From: JBBSJZ01 sp041739875
Lineage (GTDB): Bacteria; Planctomycetota; Planctomycetia; Pirellulales; Pirellulaceae
DNA length: 64,000 nt
NCBI GenBank assembly: GCA_041739875.1
Contig: JBGSNA010000011.1
Location: 1 to 64,000, forward strand
Direction: 5' to 3'
Part shown: piece after piece, positions 54,031 through 62,951 of the stretch
Numbering within the stretch: the first letter of the stretch is position 1
Layout: the number at the start of each line of letters is the position of its first letter
Notes under the pieces: generated by a model
What the model was told of the DNA's origin: nothing
Seen by the model: only the letters and a program-made list of their open reading frames with translations
Database searches by the model: none
Position numbers and translations under genes: made by a program

Positions 54031-57000
54031 TCACGGCGACGAAGAAGACTCCGTGGACGTCGGTTCGCCCCATCCGCCACCGCCCGGCGTCTGGATTTCC
54101 AACTGATCACCCGCCACAACTTCAATACGTGAGGCCGACGGCAATTGTGTCCTGCCCGTCGACTGAATCAACCAATTTGCTCCTGGTTTACCGCAGTGAC
54201 CGCCATTGGATCCGTATGGCCCCACCGTGCGCCGATTGGTAATCAGCGAAACAACCAGCGGCCTCAGAAACTCGAACCGTCGCACGAGACCATTGCCGCC
54301 GCAATGCTTGCCCTGGCCGCCACTTCCGCTGCGAAGAGCGAACTGAACCAACCGTACGGGTAGTCGCGCTTCGAGCACCTCGGGATCGGTAATGCGGGTG
54401 TTGGTCATGTGTGTATGAACACCGCTAGCGCCGTCACCTCGCGAAGTTGCACCGCTTCCGCCACCAATCGTTTCGTAGTACCCGAATGTCGAGTCACCCA
54501 TCAGCACATTATTCATCGTGCCTTGGCTGGCGGCCGCCGCATCCAGTGCACCAAGCAAAACGTCTACAATGCGTTGACTCGTTTCGACGTTGCCAGCGAC
54601 CACCGCGGCACACTTGTATGGATCGTCGTTTGCAGGCGGATTCAGCAGCCCCACGGGAATGTGCAGATCGATTTGACGCATCGCACCGTCATTGAGCGGC
54701 AATTGCGATCCCGAAAGACATCTCAGCACATACAACACTGCCGCCGTCACAATCGCTGGCGTTGCGTTGAATCCGTTGACATGCACCCCGGAAGTTCCAT
54801 CAAAATCGATTGCGAGCCGATCACCGTTCCGCCGTAGTTCCACTTGAATCTTTGTTCCGTCATCCAGCGAGTCTTGATACCGAAGCGGTGCTTCCGAAAG
54901 CGACTGGATCCACTGAGTCACAGAATCGGCAGCGATGTCCAACAACCGACGCGTCAATTGATCGAGCACGTCGATCGGATAAAGCTTTGACAATTGAGTG
55001 AGCAACTTGCTGCCATGAGTCCCCGCAGCCTGTTGAGCGGCGATATCAGCAAGATTCTCGGCAACGTTGCGAGACGGATACTCGCCCGACGCAAGTAACT
55101 CACTGAGCTGGGCTTCATGCGAAACACCTTGTCGAACAAGTGCGAACGCGCGAATCAGCACGCCTTCCTCCGCCAAACACTTCGCATCCGGCGGCATCGA
55201 ACCAGGCGTTCGGCCCCCAATTTCCGCGTGATGAGCTCGAGACGCAACAAAGAAATCAGGTGTCGTCGAAATCGGCTTCGATTCGTCGCCACAAAAGACC
55301 GGCGTTACAACAGTCACATCGGGCAAATGGGATCCACCAGCGAACGGATCGTTGGAGATGTAGCAATCACCAGCGGACATGTCAGGAAAACGTTGCATCA
55401 AAAATCGAACTGTGTGCCCCATCGCGCCCAAGTGAACAGGGACATGCGGCGCGTTAGCAACGAGCGAACCGTCGCGGCGAAAAACTGCACAACTGTAGTC
55501 TCGTCGCTCTTTCACGTTCACACTCGTGCTCGTTCGACGCAACACCTCGCCCATCGAGTCGGCGATCCCTTGCAACCTTCGTGAAATGATTTCGACAAGC
55601 ACAGGATCGTTGGCTGCATCTCGCTCGGTCGCCTTGGTACTTGATGCGGTCGCCTCGGTTCGCGACAACTCGATCGCTTGGTCGGTGAGCACCGTTCCAG
55701 TCCATCCGCGCTCGATCACCAAGACTCCGATTTCGCTGACAACGAGCGAGGGCGCATCGATCGTTTCACCTAGAGTCAATGAGTTGCGATCAATGACTTT
55801 GGCAGCGATCCACTGTCCGTCGTGCCAAAGCTCCGTTTCGCGTGCCCCAGACCCTTCTCGTGCCCCAGACCCATCGTCCCGTTCGGTTGTATTGAACGAA
55901 TCGACGTCGCGTTTCAAATCACGATTCAAGTCACGTTTTAATTCTGCAACAGTGCGCAATGCAACGAGTTCTGCACTGCGATTCGATCGTCGATATCCGA
56001 ACGTGTCCAAGTGCTCCTGGTGAAACCGTTCGACGAGCGTTTCAATCGGTTGCAACTCGACTTGAAGGGATGCGTCCGTGCCGGAGTAACGCACATCCGC
56101 TTCGACACGGAAATGCACCGTACCGCCGACAGCGGAACCACTAGGTTCGGACTCACCACGAAGCATCTCCCCGGCTTGTTCACGGAGCTGGGCGGCCCAA
56201 GCCTCGACGGATTGAAGCGTCTGGGGATCGAGAACTTTATAAACGCCCCGCATCGCAATTCGACCGATCGAAGCAAGGCCCATCCCAAGGGCACTGAGCA
56301 TGCTGGAATCTGCATGATCGAGAATCCGTCGCATTCCGAGAGCTCCAGCAACGCGACACAGATGCTGGCCGGCCGCGCCACCGAAACCGACGAGTGTCAT
56401 GCCACGAACGTCGCGACCCTGGGCTGTGCTCACCGTACGAACGGCCTCGGCCATGTGCGTCACAGCGATTTGCAGAAAGCCTTCGGCAAGCGCCCCCGCA
56501 TCGATCGGAGTTGGCGAAACCGCGTTCCAGTGCTCAACAAGCTTCGCAAGCGATCGCCTCGCGGCTTCCGTATCGAGTGCAAACGGGAATCGGCTCACAT
56601 CGATTCTACCCAACAACACGTTCACGTCGGTCACGGTGAGCGGGCCCCCGCGACCGTAGCATGCGGGGCCTGGGTCTGCCCCGGCGCTCTCCGGACCAAC
56701 GTGCAGTCGGCCTGCACGGATGCTGCAAATCGAACCACCACCTGCTGCGACCGTTTCGATATCCATCATCGGCGTTAACACACGCACGCCAGCCACACGT
56801 GATTCGTATCGCCGCGCAAGCGTGCCTTCATAGCGGCTCACGTCGGTGCTCGTTCCGCCCATGTCGAGCCCGATCATGCCGACTTCGCCATCGTCGCCAG
56901 GAAAATTTTGTGCAATGTGCTGGAGTGAAACGATGCCACCAGCTGGACCAGACAAAATGCTATCTCGACCACGAAACGCACTCGGTTCGACGAGGTGACC

Positions 57001-57939
57001 GCCGCTCGTCATCATTCGCAATCGACATGTTTCACTGCCTCCGAATTGACTCAACACTCGATCGACATAACGACGCAAGATGGGATTCAGGTACGCATCA
57101 AGGACTGTTGTCTCACAGCGGGCGACGAGCTTGATCATCGGGCTGACTTCGCTCGATCGACTCACTTCATCGAAACCCAACTCTCGGACGAGTTGTTCCA
57201 CAGCAAGCTCATGTCGATCCGAGACGTACGCATTGATCAGACAGATCGCGATCGATTCGACACCCGTGGACTGGAGTTTCATCAAACGCGGTCGCAGCAA
57301 CTCCAGTGCAAGTGGCTCGATCTCAACACCGCTTGAATCCAATCGTCCGTCCACTTCAACGATCGTATCGGTGAGCGGCAAGGGTTTTCGAATATCGAGC
57401 GTGAACAGCTCAAGGCGGTCTTGATCGCCGATTCTCAAGACATCCGCGAATCCTCGCGTAACGAGCAAGGCCGTCTTCGCGCCAGTGCGAGTCAGCAACG
57501 CATTTGTTCCACGTGTCGTGCCGAGTCGAACGTCCAACGGAGGAAGCGGGCTGGCCGGCGGGATCCCCAGAATCAACCGTGTCGCCAACACCGGCGCTTC
57601 GAGATGCGGCGTCAACTCAAGCTGATCCGGACGAATGCCAACCACCGGTTCACGAAACACGAACTCATTTCGATCAGCAAGATATCGCTCGACAACGCCA
57701 AAGACGGGGCTCGTGTCACTCGAGTCAACTCGGCGTGTTTCACAACCATTCCAAAACCCATCGATGCGTTGCTCCAAGGGAAAGTCAACGATTGCGGTCC
57801 GTTCGTCAACCCAGCGGACCACGTTACAACGCAGAACTCCTGTGCTCAAAACTTTGCTTGCGAAACGAACTCCGTCGCGAACGACGAAGCAATCCGTAAA
57901 CGTCCCGCCGACATCCGCCCAGACTTCAATTCGCTTCAC
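54031..57939 (-). CDS. Fused hydantoinase/5-oxoprolinase (HyuA-HyuB)
   Basis: 1302 residues. The HyuA half (about 1-700) begins with WADVGGTFTDCFV, has GTTRGTNALLTRTGAKTALL, GPAGGIVSLQHIA and GLDMGGTSTDVSRYEG (ATP-binding actin-like fold). The HyuB half (about 795-1300) starts at DPVLVEIISRRLQGIADSMG and includes NDPFAGGSHLPDVTVVTPV, AHHAEIGGRTPGSM and GGGWGEPT. Fused A-B enzymes of this length are typical 5-oxoprolinases that hydrolyse 5-oxoproline to glutamate with ATP; hydantoin or carboxylase substrates are also possible. The linker between halves has two short tandem repeats. Transcribed divergently from the 58134 gene. Confidence 0.88.
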   Translation of the reverse strand: MKRIEVWADVGGTFTDCFVVRDGVRFASKVLSTGVLRCNVVRWVDERTAIVDFPLEQRIDGFWNGCETRRVDSSDTSPVFGVVERYLADRNEFVFREPVVGIRPDQLELTPHLEAPVLATRLILGIPPASPLPPLDVRLGTTRGTNALLTRTGAKTALLVTRGFADVLRIGDQDRLELFTLDIRKPLPLTDTIVEVDGRLDSSGVEIEPLALELLRPRLMKLQSTGVESIAICLINAYVSDRHELAVEQLVRELGFDEVSRSSEVSPMIKLVARCETTVLDAYLNPILRRYVDRVLSQFGGSETCRLRMMTSGGHLVEPSAFRGRDSILSGPAGGIVSLQHIAQNFPGDDGEVGMIGLDMGGTSTDVSRYEGTLARRYESRVAGVRVLTPMMDIETVAAGGGSICSIRAGRLHVGPESAGADPGPACYGRGGPLTVTDVNVLLGRIDVSRFPFALDTEAARRSLAKLVEHWNAVSPTPIDAGALAEGFLQIAVTHMAEAVRTVSTAQGRDVRGMTLVGFGGAAGQHLCRVAGALGMRRILDHADSSMLSALGMGLASIGRIAMRGVYKVLDPQTLQSVEAWAAQLREQAGEMLRGESEPSGSAVGGTVHFRVEADVRYSGTDASLQVELQPIETLVERFHQEHLDTFGYRRSNRSAELVALRTVAELKRDLNRDLKRDVDSFNTTERDDGSGAREGSGARETELWHDGQWIAAKVIDRNSLTLGETIDAPSLVVSEIGVLVIERGWTGTVLTDQAIELSRTEATASSTKATERDAANDPVLVEIISRRLQGIADSMGEVLRRTSTSVNVKERRDYSCAVFRRDGSLVANAPHVPVHLGAMGHTVRFLMQRFPDMSAGDCYISNDPFAGGSHLPDVTVVTPVFCGDESKPISTTPDFFVASRAHHAEIGGRTPGSMPPDAKCLAEEGVLIRAFALVRQGVSHEAQLSELLASGEYPSRNVAENLADIAAQQAAGTHGSKLLTQLSKLYPIDVLDQLTRRLLDIAADSVTQWIQSLSEAPLRYQDSLDDGTKIQVELRRNGDRLAIDFDGTSGVHVNGFNATPAIVTAAVLYVLRCLSGSQLPLNDGAMRQIDLHIPVGLLNPPANDDPYKCAAVVAGNVETSQRIVDVLLGALDAAAASQGTMNNVLMGDSTFGYYETIGGGSGATSRGDGASGVHTHMTNTRITDPEVLEARLPVRLVQFALRSGSGGQGKHCGGNGLVRRFEFLRPLVVSLITNRRTVGPYGSNGGHCGKPGANWLIQSTGRTQLPSASRIEVVAGDQLEIQTPGGGGWGEPTSTESSSSP
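55841..55937. repeat. 12-bp and 18-bp tandem repeats coding the HyuA-HyuB linker
   Basis: CGTGCCCCAGACCC occurs at 55841-55854 and 55859-55872 (period 18), encoding GSGARE twice. About 40 bp further, near-identical 12-bp units (TTCAAATCACGA, TTCAAGTCACGT; about 55914-55937) encode a KRDLNRDL series. Both keep the frame and lengthen a polar linker. Confidence 0.7.
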
Positions 57940-58133
57940 GAGAGTTCACACTCGATGTTTGAGAGACAGCGGGACCACAACCGATCGGGAATTCAGGGTT
58001 GTTCGGATTGTTCGGGCAAGACGGCCCAAGACTGGCGACAGCGGTCAAAGCGGTCGATTCTATAGTGCAGGAAGCGACGGTCGACTCAGGGGCCATTTGC
58101 TTCGTTTTTGATTGCCAGCCAAGGAAGGTCAAT

Positions 58134-59045
58134 ATGCCCACTCGCAATTCCATCGTACGCATCCGCAAAGTTCGCCGCGAACTCATGCTGGCGGGGCTCG
58201 CGACATTCGGCGGCTGGCTAGGCTCTATGGCAATCGCCGTCGCTGATGATTCCGCAGCAACTGTGTCCAATTCAACATTGCGACAACTTTTTCGAGCTGA
58301 TGCCGCTGGCCGAACTTTGGACAGCGAACCGCTTTTGTTTGGCGAAGATGGGGCCACCGGGGCCAGTACGCCCCAGCTAGTGTCGTTCCTGGGCGAGGAT
58401 ACGGCGGTGAAAGTTGATGATGATCTAGCTGGTGGTCGTGACGTGACTGCGGAAAAAGAGCCGGAAAAAGAGCCAACAGAAAAGCCAGCAACTGACCTCA
58501 ACGTCAAGCCTGAGGGCGACCGGCTCGGCGGAGCCTCCATTTTTGGAGGCGACGCCGAACGAAGTCCAACTGTTCGCAGCGGCCGATTCGAGCTGCCACC
58601 GCTGATGGTGGCCACAACTCAAACCACCGAAATTGGTAACGGACGCATCCCAGACGGCTTCCGCGGTGAAGATGCCCAGCTTTTGGCCGCACTGCCCGAA
58701 AGTGGTCTCCAACGCGGGGTGGACTGGGACTGGACCGTACGAGATTGGGCGGCACCGAATACGTTTTCGCATCCTCGCTTTTTTGAGGACCGCATGCTCG
58801 AGCGACACGGACACGAGCGGTATCCGTACCTTCAGCCGCTAGCGAGCGGGGCACGGTTCTTTGCGACGATTCCTATGCTGCCTTACTTGGCGGCTGTGAG
58901 AAATCCATGCGATTGTGAATACTCGCTCGGTTATTATCGAACGGGTTCCTGTGCTCCAGCTTTAAAACAGCGGCCCCCCTACGAGCGAAAAGCTGTGTTG
59001 GCTGAGGCGGCCGCAGTCGCGACCGCAGCACTGGTTTTGCCGTGA
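58134..59045 (+). CDS. Unknown secreted protein with acidic repeat segment
   Basis: 303 residues from the ATG at 58134, preceded by AAGGAAGG; the frame is open upstream but lacks features. A twin-basic N-terminus and hydrophobic helix (about 20-38) ending near AIAVA-D suggest a signal peptide. The middle (about 100-125) is EKEPEKEPTEKP, encoded by an exact 12-bp tandem duplication. The C-terminal 90 residues contain aromatic and proline-rich stretches (WDWTVRDWAAPNTFSHPRFF, ERYPYLQPLASGARFF, PCDCEYSLGYYRTG). I do not recognise the family; similar proteins seem common in planctomycetes. Envelope location is inferred. Confidence 0.72.
   Translation: MPTRNSIVRIRKVRRELMLAGLATFGGWLGSMAIAVADDSAATVSNSTLRQLFRADAAGRTLDSEPLLFGEDGATGASTPQLVSFLGEDTAVKVDDDLAGGRDVTAEKEPEKEPTEKPATDLNVKPEGDRLGGASIFGGDAERSPTVRSGRFELPPLMVATTQTTEIGNGRIPDGFRGEDAQLLAALPESGLQRGVDWDWTVRDWAAPNTFSHPRFFEDRMLERHGHERYPYLQPLASGARFFATIPMLPYLAAVRNPCDCEYSLGYYRTGSCAPALKQRPPYERKAVLAEAAAVATAALVLP
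58451..58474. repeat. Exact 12-bp tandem duplication
   Basis: GGAAAAAGAGCC occurs twice back to back, coding EKEP-EKEP inside the unknown secreted protein. It retains the reading frame. Confidence 0.85.
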
Positions 59046-59065
59046 CGGGTTCTCGTCGGTGTTTG

Positions 59066-59094
59066 CGACTGGGCCGAATCCGACTGGGCCGAAT
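59066..59094. repeat. 14-bp direct repeat, period 15, in intergenic DNA
   Basis: CGACTGGGCCGAAT occurs at 59066-59079 and 59081-59094, between the unknown secreted protein and the DUF6580-type gene. The period matches repeats elsewhere in the window. Confidence 0.8.
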
Positions 59095-59235
59095 TGGACG
59101 TTCGCGGAAAATTTCGTCGCTGGATCGGATGTTTCTGGTCAATTCCATTGAAAGCCCTTTTCTGGGGTGCATGGAGCAAGTAGAACGGTGCGTGCGAAAT
59201 CGCCCTTCAATTGCCCATTACGAAATTTCCTCACG

Positions 59236-59763
59236 ATGTTCTATTTGATCGCCTTATTGGTCGCCGCCAGCCGCTTTTTGCCTCACCCGCCCAATGTGGC
59301 CTGTGTTGGTGCTTTAGGGCTATTCGCGGGCTGTTACGTGACGTCGTATCGAGCCTATTTGTTGCCAATCGGGGCACTTTTGCTTAGTGATACCGTGGGC
59401 CAGATCTTTGGGTTGCCCGGCATGGGATTCTATAATCCCGTCGCAATGGCCAGCGTTTACGCCGGAATGACGGCTTCCGTCTGCGTCGGCCGCTGGTTAG
59501 CCAAGAACGATTCTCCGCTTCGAATCGTGGGCGGTTCAGTCGCTGTTTCGACCGTGTTTTTTGCCGTCAGTAATCTCGGTGTTTGGCTGGCTGGCTCGTA
59601 TCCGGCGACCCCAGCAGGCCTGTTCACATGCTATTTCAATGCCTTGCCGTTCTATGGTTACACGCTCGCCGGCGATATGGCCTTCAGCGCAGTCTTGTTT
59701 GGTGCTTGGCAGGCATCGGGTTACTCCGTACGGACTGTTTCCAGTCCTGAATTAGCCCGCTGA
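59236..59763 (+). CDS. DUF6580-family integral membrane protein
   Basis: 175 residues from the ATG at 59236; a longer reading to 59167 adds a hydrophilic extension. Five or so membrane helices are seen. RFLPHPPNVACVGALGLFAG, YLLPIGALLLSDTVGQIFG, GFYNPVAMASVYAGM and YTLAGDMAFSAVLFGAWQA are typical of DUF6580 proteins, which resemble substrate-binding membrane components of energy-coupling-factor vitamin transporters. The substrate is unknown and no ATPase or T component is adjacent. It may be the last gene before the TolC-like gene. Confidence 0.8.
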   Translation: MFYLIALLVAASRFLPHPPNVACVGALGLFAGCYVTSYRAYLLPIGALLLSDTVGQIFGLPGMGFYNPVAMASVYAGMTASVCVGRWLAKNDSPLRIVGGSVAVSTVFFAVSNLGVWLAGSYPATPAGLFTCYFNALPFYGYTLAGDMAFSAVLFGAWQASGYSVRTVSSPELAR

Positions 59764-60096
59764 ACTGATACGCTGGGGGTTGGCCTGCTGGATTGGTACG
59801 CCAGCTAGCGAGGCGTTTCGTTTGCTGCCGCGTAATGGGTTAACCACCGGTGATGGGGTAAAGACTGTGGCAGGCCACTCTTTTGACATAACCGTTAGAG
59901 TCTGACATGACTTTGCGGGCCGTGCGGCTTGGTCCGGTTGTCCTGTCTCCCTTTGTGGTCCGGATATTCCAGTACGGCAGGCAAGTCCTCCGATAACGAA
60001 TGTGACAAACCTTTCTCTTCGTGCAATTGTCCGGACCGTCCGGGCATTCAAACGGGCACTGGAAAAGAGCAAAGCGTCGCACCCGTGTTGGAAGCC
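59764..60096 (+). promoter_or_regulatory. Intergenic leader before TolC-like gene; no gene seen
   Basis: 333 nt. It includes a perfect CACCGGTG palindrome near 59846-59853 and a GTGGCAGGCCAC-like inverted repeat near 59867. The region was checked for a cobalamin riboswitch because of GGCCACT, but the conserved B12-box sequence was not found. It should carry the promoter of the TolC-like gene. Confidence 0.4.
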
Positions 60097-62166
60097 ATGC
60101 GTACAAATCAAACTCGCTCTCGGTCAGCCAAGCTTTCCAAGCTCTCCAAGCAGTTCAAGCGATTCACACTCGCGATGCTCGTTGTCGGGCAAGCCGGATG
60201 CGGATTAATTCATCGCATTCCGCCTGGACCGCACGATACGCGCACGTCGTATCATGACGACTACGCGATGCGGATTGAGTACCCCGAAGTCGCTGAGTGT
60301 CAAACGGCAGTGACGACCTCGGCGCAGTCCGCGATTCAGCCGATGGCTCTCGAAGATCCGTCACAACTACCAACATTCGAGATGACACTCGATGAAGCGA
60401 TTCGCATTGCGGTCCAGCAAAGTCCGCGAGCTGGTAATCGCGTTGGCACGGTAATCTCCCAACCAGGCTTTAGTCAGACAATCTACGACCCGGCACTAGC
60501 GCATTCGAGTCCACAATTTGGAGTTGAGGCGGCGCTCGCCGCATTTGATGCGCAGTATCGCCAAAACCTATTTTGGCAGAAAGCTGATCAACCGAGCAAC
60601 GTGTTGGCTGCGGGACCGATCGCTTTCTTTACACGTGACGCCTTCCAAGCGACACAGTCGACATTCTCCAACGAATTGTCCAAGCGAACCGCTCAAGGTG
60701 GCCAGTTCGCTTTGCGTAACATCGTGAACTATGACCGCAACAACCGACCGGGCCGAGGGTTGCCCAGCGAGTTTAACGGATGGGTTGAAGTCGAATGGCG
60801 TCAACCGCTGATGCGAGGCGCAGGTACTCAATTCAACCGCATCGCTGGACCCAACTCTGTGATCGGTCAATACAACGGCGTGCTAATTGCGCGACTTAGT
60901 GAAGACGTCGCACTGGCAGATTTTGAAGCGGCAATGATACAAGTTGTTGCTGACGTTGAACAAGCCTACTGGGACCTTTCGATCGGTTACCGGATCCTCG
61001 AAGCAAACCTCAAGGGTCGCGAATCTGCACTGCAAACTTTCCAGTATCAACAAGTACGGCTCGAAGTCGGCACAGGCCGCCGCGACGAAGAAGCTCAGGC
61101 TCGGTCTCAGTACTACCAATTCCAATCTCAAGTTGAGTCCTCGCTCGCCGGTGAGCAGGGACTATACACCCGTGAGCAAAGATTGCGATATCTTATTGGT
61201 CTGCCCGCTACCGACGGTCGTCTGATCCGTCCAACGACGAGCCCAGCCGACGTGAAGGTGGTATTCGACTGGGACAGCGCGCTCGGCCAAGCTTTGTCGC
61301 GCCGTGTCGAAGTCCGTCGGCAACGCTTCAACGTCAAGCGTCGTGAACTCGAACTCTATGCGTCGCGAATGAACCGTCGACCGCAATTGGATTTTCTTGG
61401 CCAGTACCGCTATCGAGGTCTTGGTGACCACTTGATAGGAAGCGAGTCGGGTTCCGGAAATCTCTCCGACAATCTTGTTGGTTCGATCGCTCAAGGGGAC
61501 TATCAAGAATGGTACGCTGGCATGGAACTAAGCTTCCCCGTCGGCCTGCGAGCTGCTTCAAATGCGGTTGCTCACGCGCGTTTGAACTTGAACCGTGAAC
61601 GAACGTTGCTCGACGAAACCGAACTGCGAGTCAGCCACGATCTGTCGTCGGCGTCACGCCAGATCACGCTCACGCACCAACTACTCGAAACGAACTACAA
61701 CCGCTACGTCGCTGACCTTAATCAAGTCGATGTGCTTCGTCGTCGCTACCGCGATGGAACCGATAACATCAACTTCCTACTACAGGCACAGCGTCAAGTC
61801 GTGACGAGCGAGACTGCGTTCTATCAATCGCTCGCTAACTACCAATTCGCAATCCGCGATTTCCATCGCGAGAAAGGATCGCTGCTGGCTTACAATCAGG
61901 TTCAACTTGCTGAAGGCCCTTGGGCGAGCAAAGCCTACCAGGATGCATACGAGGTCGGTCGCTTCCTCACGCCGCGAGCTCAAGGTGCTCAGGTGAGCAC
62001 GCCTGCTCCAATCACACGAATGCCGTTCGATCCTGCGGAAGTACAAGGCACATCAATGACGGGTATCCCCATGGATTCCTCCACGCCACTACCAAATGGT
62101 GTCATCGACGGCGAAATCATGGACAACTCGATGACCGAAAGCGAGTTAATGACCAGCCCGCTTTAA
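60097..62166 (+). CDS. TolC-like outer membrane efflux protein
   Basis: 689 residues from the ATG at 60097. A hydrophobic N-terminus ending in QAGC may be an atypical lipobox. After a signal region, MTLDEAIRIAVQQSPRAG begins the first outer-membrane efflux half-repeat; the second begins near FDWDSALGQALSRRVEVRRQ, and each carries long helices (LNLNRERTLLDETELRVSHD, DLNQVDVLRRRYRDGTDNINFLLQAQR). EWRQPLMRGAGTQFNR and YAGMELSFPVGLRAASN are beta-barrel segments common in planctomycete TolC proteins. It would form the outer-membrane duct of an efflux or secretion system; inner-membrane partners are not in the window. Confidence 0.88.
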   Translation: MRTNQTRSRSAKLSKLSKQFKRFTLAMLVVGQAGCGLIHRIPPGPHDTRTSYHDDYAMRIEYPEVAECQTAVTTSAQSAIQPMALEDPSQLPTFEMTLDEAIRIAVQQSPRAGNRVGTVISQPGFSQTIYDPALAHSSPQFGVEAALAAFDAQYRQNLFWQKADQPSNVLAAGPIAFFTRDAFQATQSTFSNELSKRTAQGGQFALRNIVNYDRNNRPGRGLPSEFNGWVEVEWRQPLMRGAGTQFNRIAGPNSVIGQYNGVLIARLSEDVALADFEAAMIQVVADVEQAYWDLSIGYRILEANLKGRESALQTFQYQQVRLEVGTGRRDEEAQARSQYYQFQSQVESSLAGEQGLYTREQRLRYLIGLPATDGRLIRPTTSPADVKVVFDWDSALGQALSRRVEVRRQRFNVKRRELELYASRMNRRPQLDFLGQYRYRGLGDHLIGSESGSGNLSDNLVGSIAQGDYQEWYAGMELSFPVGLRAASNAVAHARLNLNRERTLLDETELRVSHDLSSASRQITLTHQLLETNYNRYVADLNQVDVLRRRYRDGTDNINFLLQAQRQVVTSETAFYQSLANYQFAIRDFHREKGSLLAYNQVQLAEGPWASKAYQDAYEVGRFLTPRAQGAQVSTPAPITRMPFDPAEVQGTSMTGIPMDSSTPLPNGVIDGEIMDNSMTESELMTSPL

Positions 62167-62169
62167 CGT

Positions 62170-62814
62170 CTATGACTTTTCATACACGACTCGGTAAACC
62201 GGGATGCTGTGTTGTCGGCTTCGCCGCTCAAAATGCGTTCGGTAATCCAAGTCGTGACTGGCCTCGCCAGCGTCCTCCGGAATGGGAACTCCCAATTCTG
62301 GAGTGAGGTCCGCAATCATCTCAATCGTTTCCTCAAAGTAGTCCAGCACGTCGGTCCAGAAGTGCAGTCGCCCGCCGCTACGAATGGCTCGAGAATAATT
62401 TTTGATACTTGTTTCATTGAGCACCCGGCGTTTGCGATGACGAGCTTTCCACCACGGGTCAGGATAATAAACGTGCACCGCCTCGAGCGAACCAGGCTCG
62501 ATCCGCGAGGCAAAAATGGGCTCCGCATTACCAGAGACGATCCGGGCGTTTTCGAGGCCCGATTTTGCCAAACGTGCGGCAATATGTTCGGCAAACTTGG
62601 TCGCGATCTCAATCCCCAGAAAATTACGCTGCGGGTTCGCCGTGGACACGTTTGCCAAGAAAAGCCCCTTCCCAGAGCCGACTTCGACCTCCAGCGGCGC
62701 CGAGTTCTCAAAAAGCGTCTCGCTGGACACGCGTTCGGGCAGCGTCTCGCCATCGAGCAACCATCGCTGGAAATTCAAATGCTGGGGCGGGCGGCGAAGG
62801 GGGCTACGTGGCAT
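62170..62814 (-). CDS. trmB: tRNA (guanine-N7-)-methyltransferase
   Basis: 214 residues from the ATG at 62814; a GTG four codons upstream is possible. EVEVGSGKGLFLANVS is the S-adenosylmethionine site, NFLGIEI the second, and YPDPWWKARHRKRRVLN the catalytic/tRNA-binding motif of TrmB. It methylates G46 of tRNA variable loops. It is convergent with the TolC-like gene, three nt apart. Confidence 0.93.
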   Translation of the reverse strand: MPRSPLRRPPQHLNFQRWLLDGETLPERVSSETLFENSAPLEVEVGSGKGLFLANVSTANPQRNFLGIEIATKFAEHIAARLAKSGLENARIVSGNAEPIFASRIEPGSLEAVHVYYPDPWWKARHRKRRVLNETSIKNYSRAIRSGGRLHFWTDVLDYFEETIEMIADLTPELGVPIPEDAGEASHDLDYRTHFERRSRQHSIPVYRVVYEKS

Positions 62815-62951
62815 CGCGGCAATCACTCTGGCGTTGAGAACACTGTCTTACACGGAAATTTCGGCTCATCGTAACGCCAGACAAAATCCCTACAATGCAG
62901 CCCCGCCGATGAGGCCACGATTTCCAACCCAACTCAACACGATATTCATCC

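Noticed and set aside
59764..59930. Possible cobalamin riboswitch before TolC-like gene
   Set aside because: A GGCCACT element is present but the conserved B12-box and paired core were not found.
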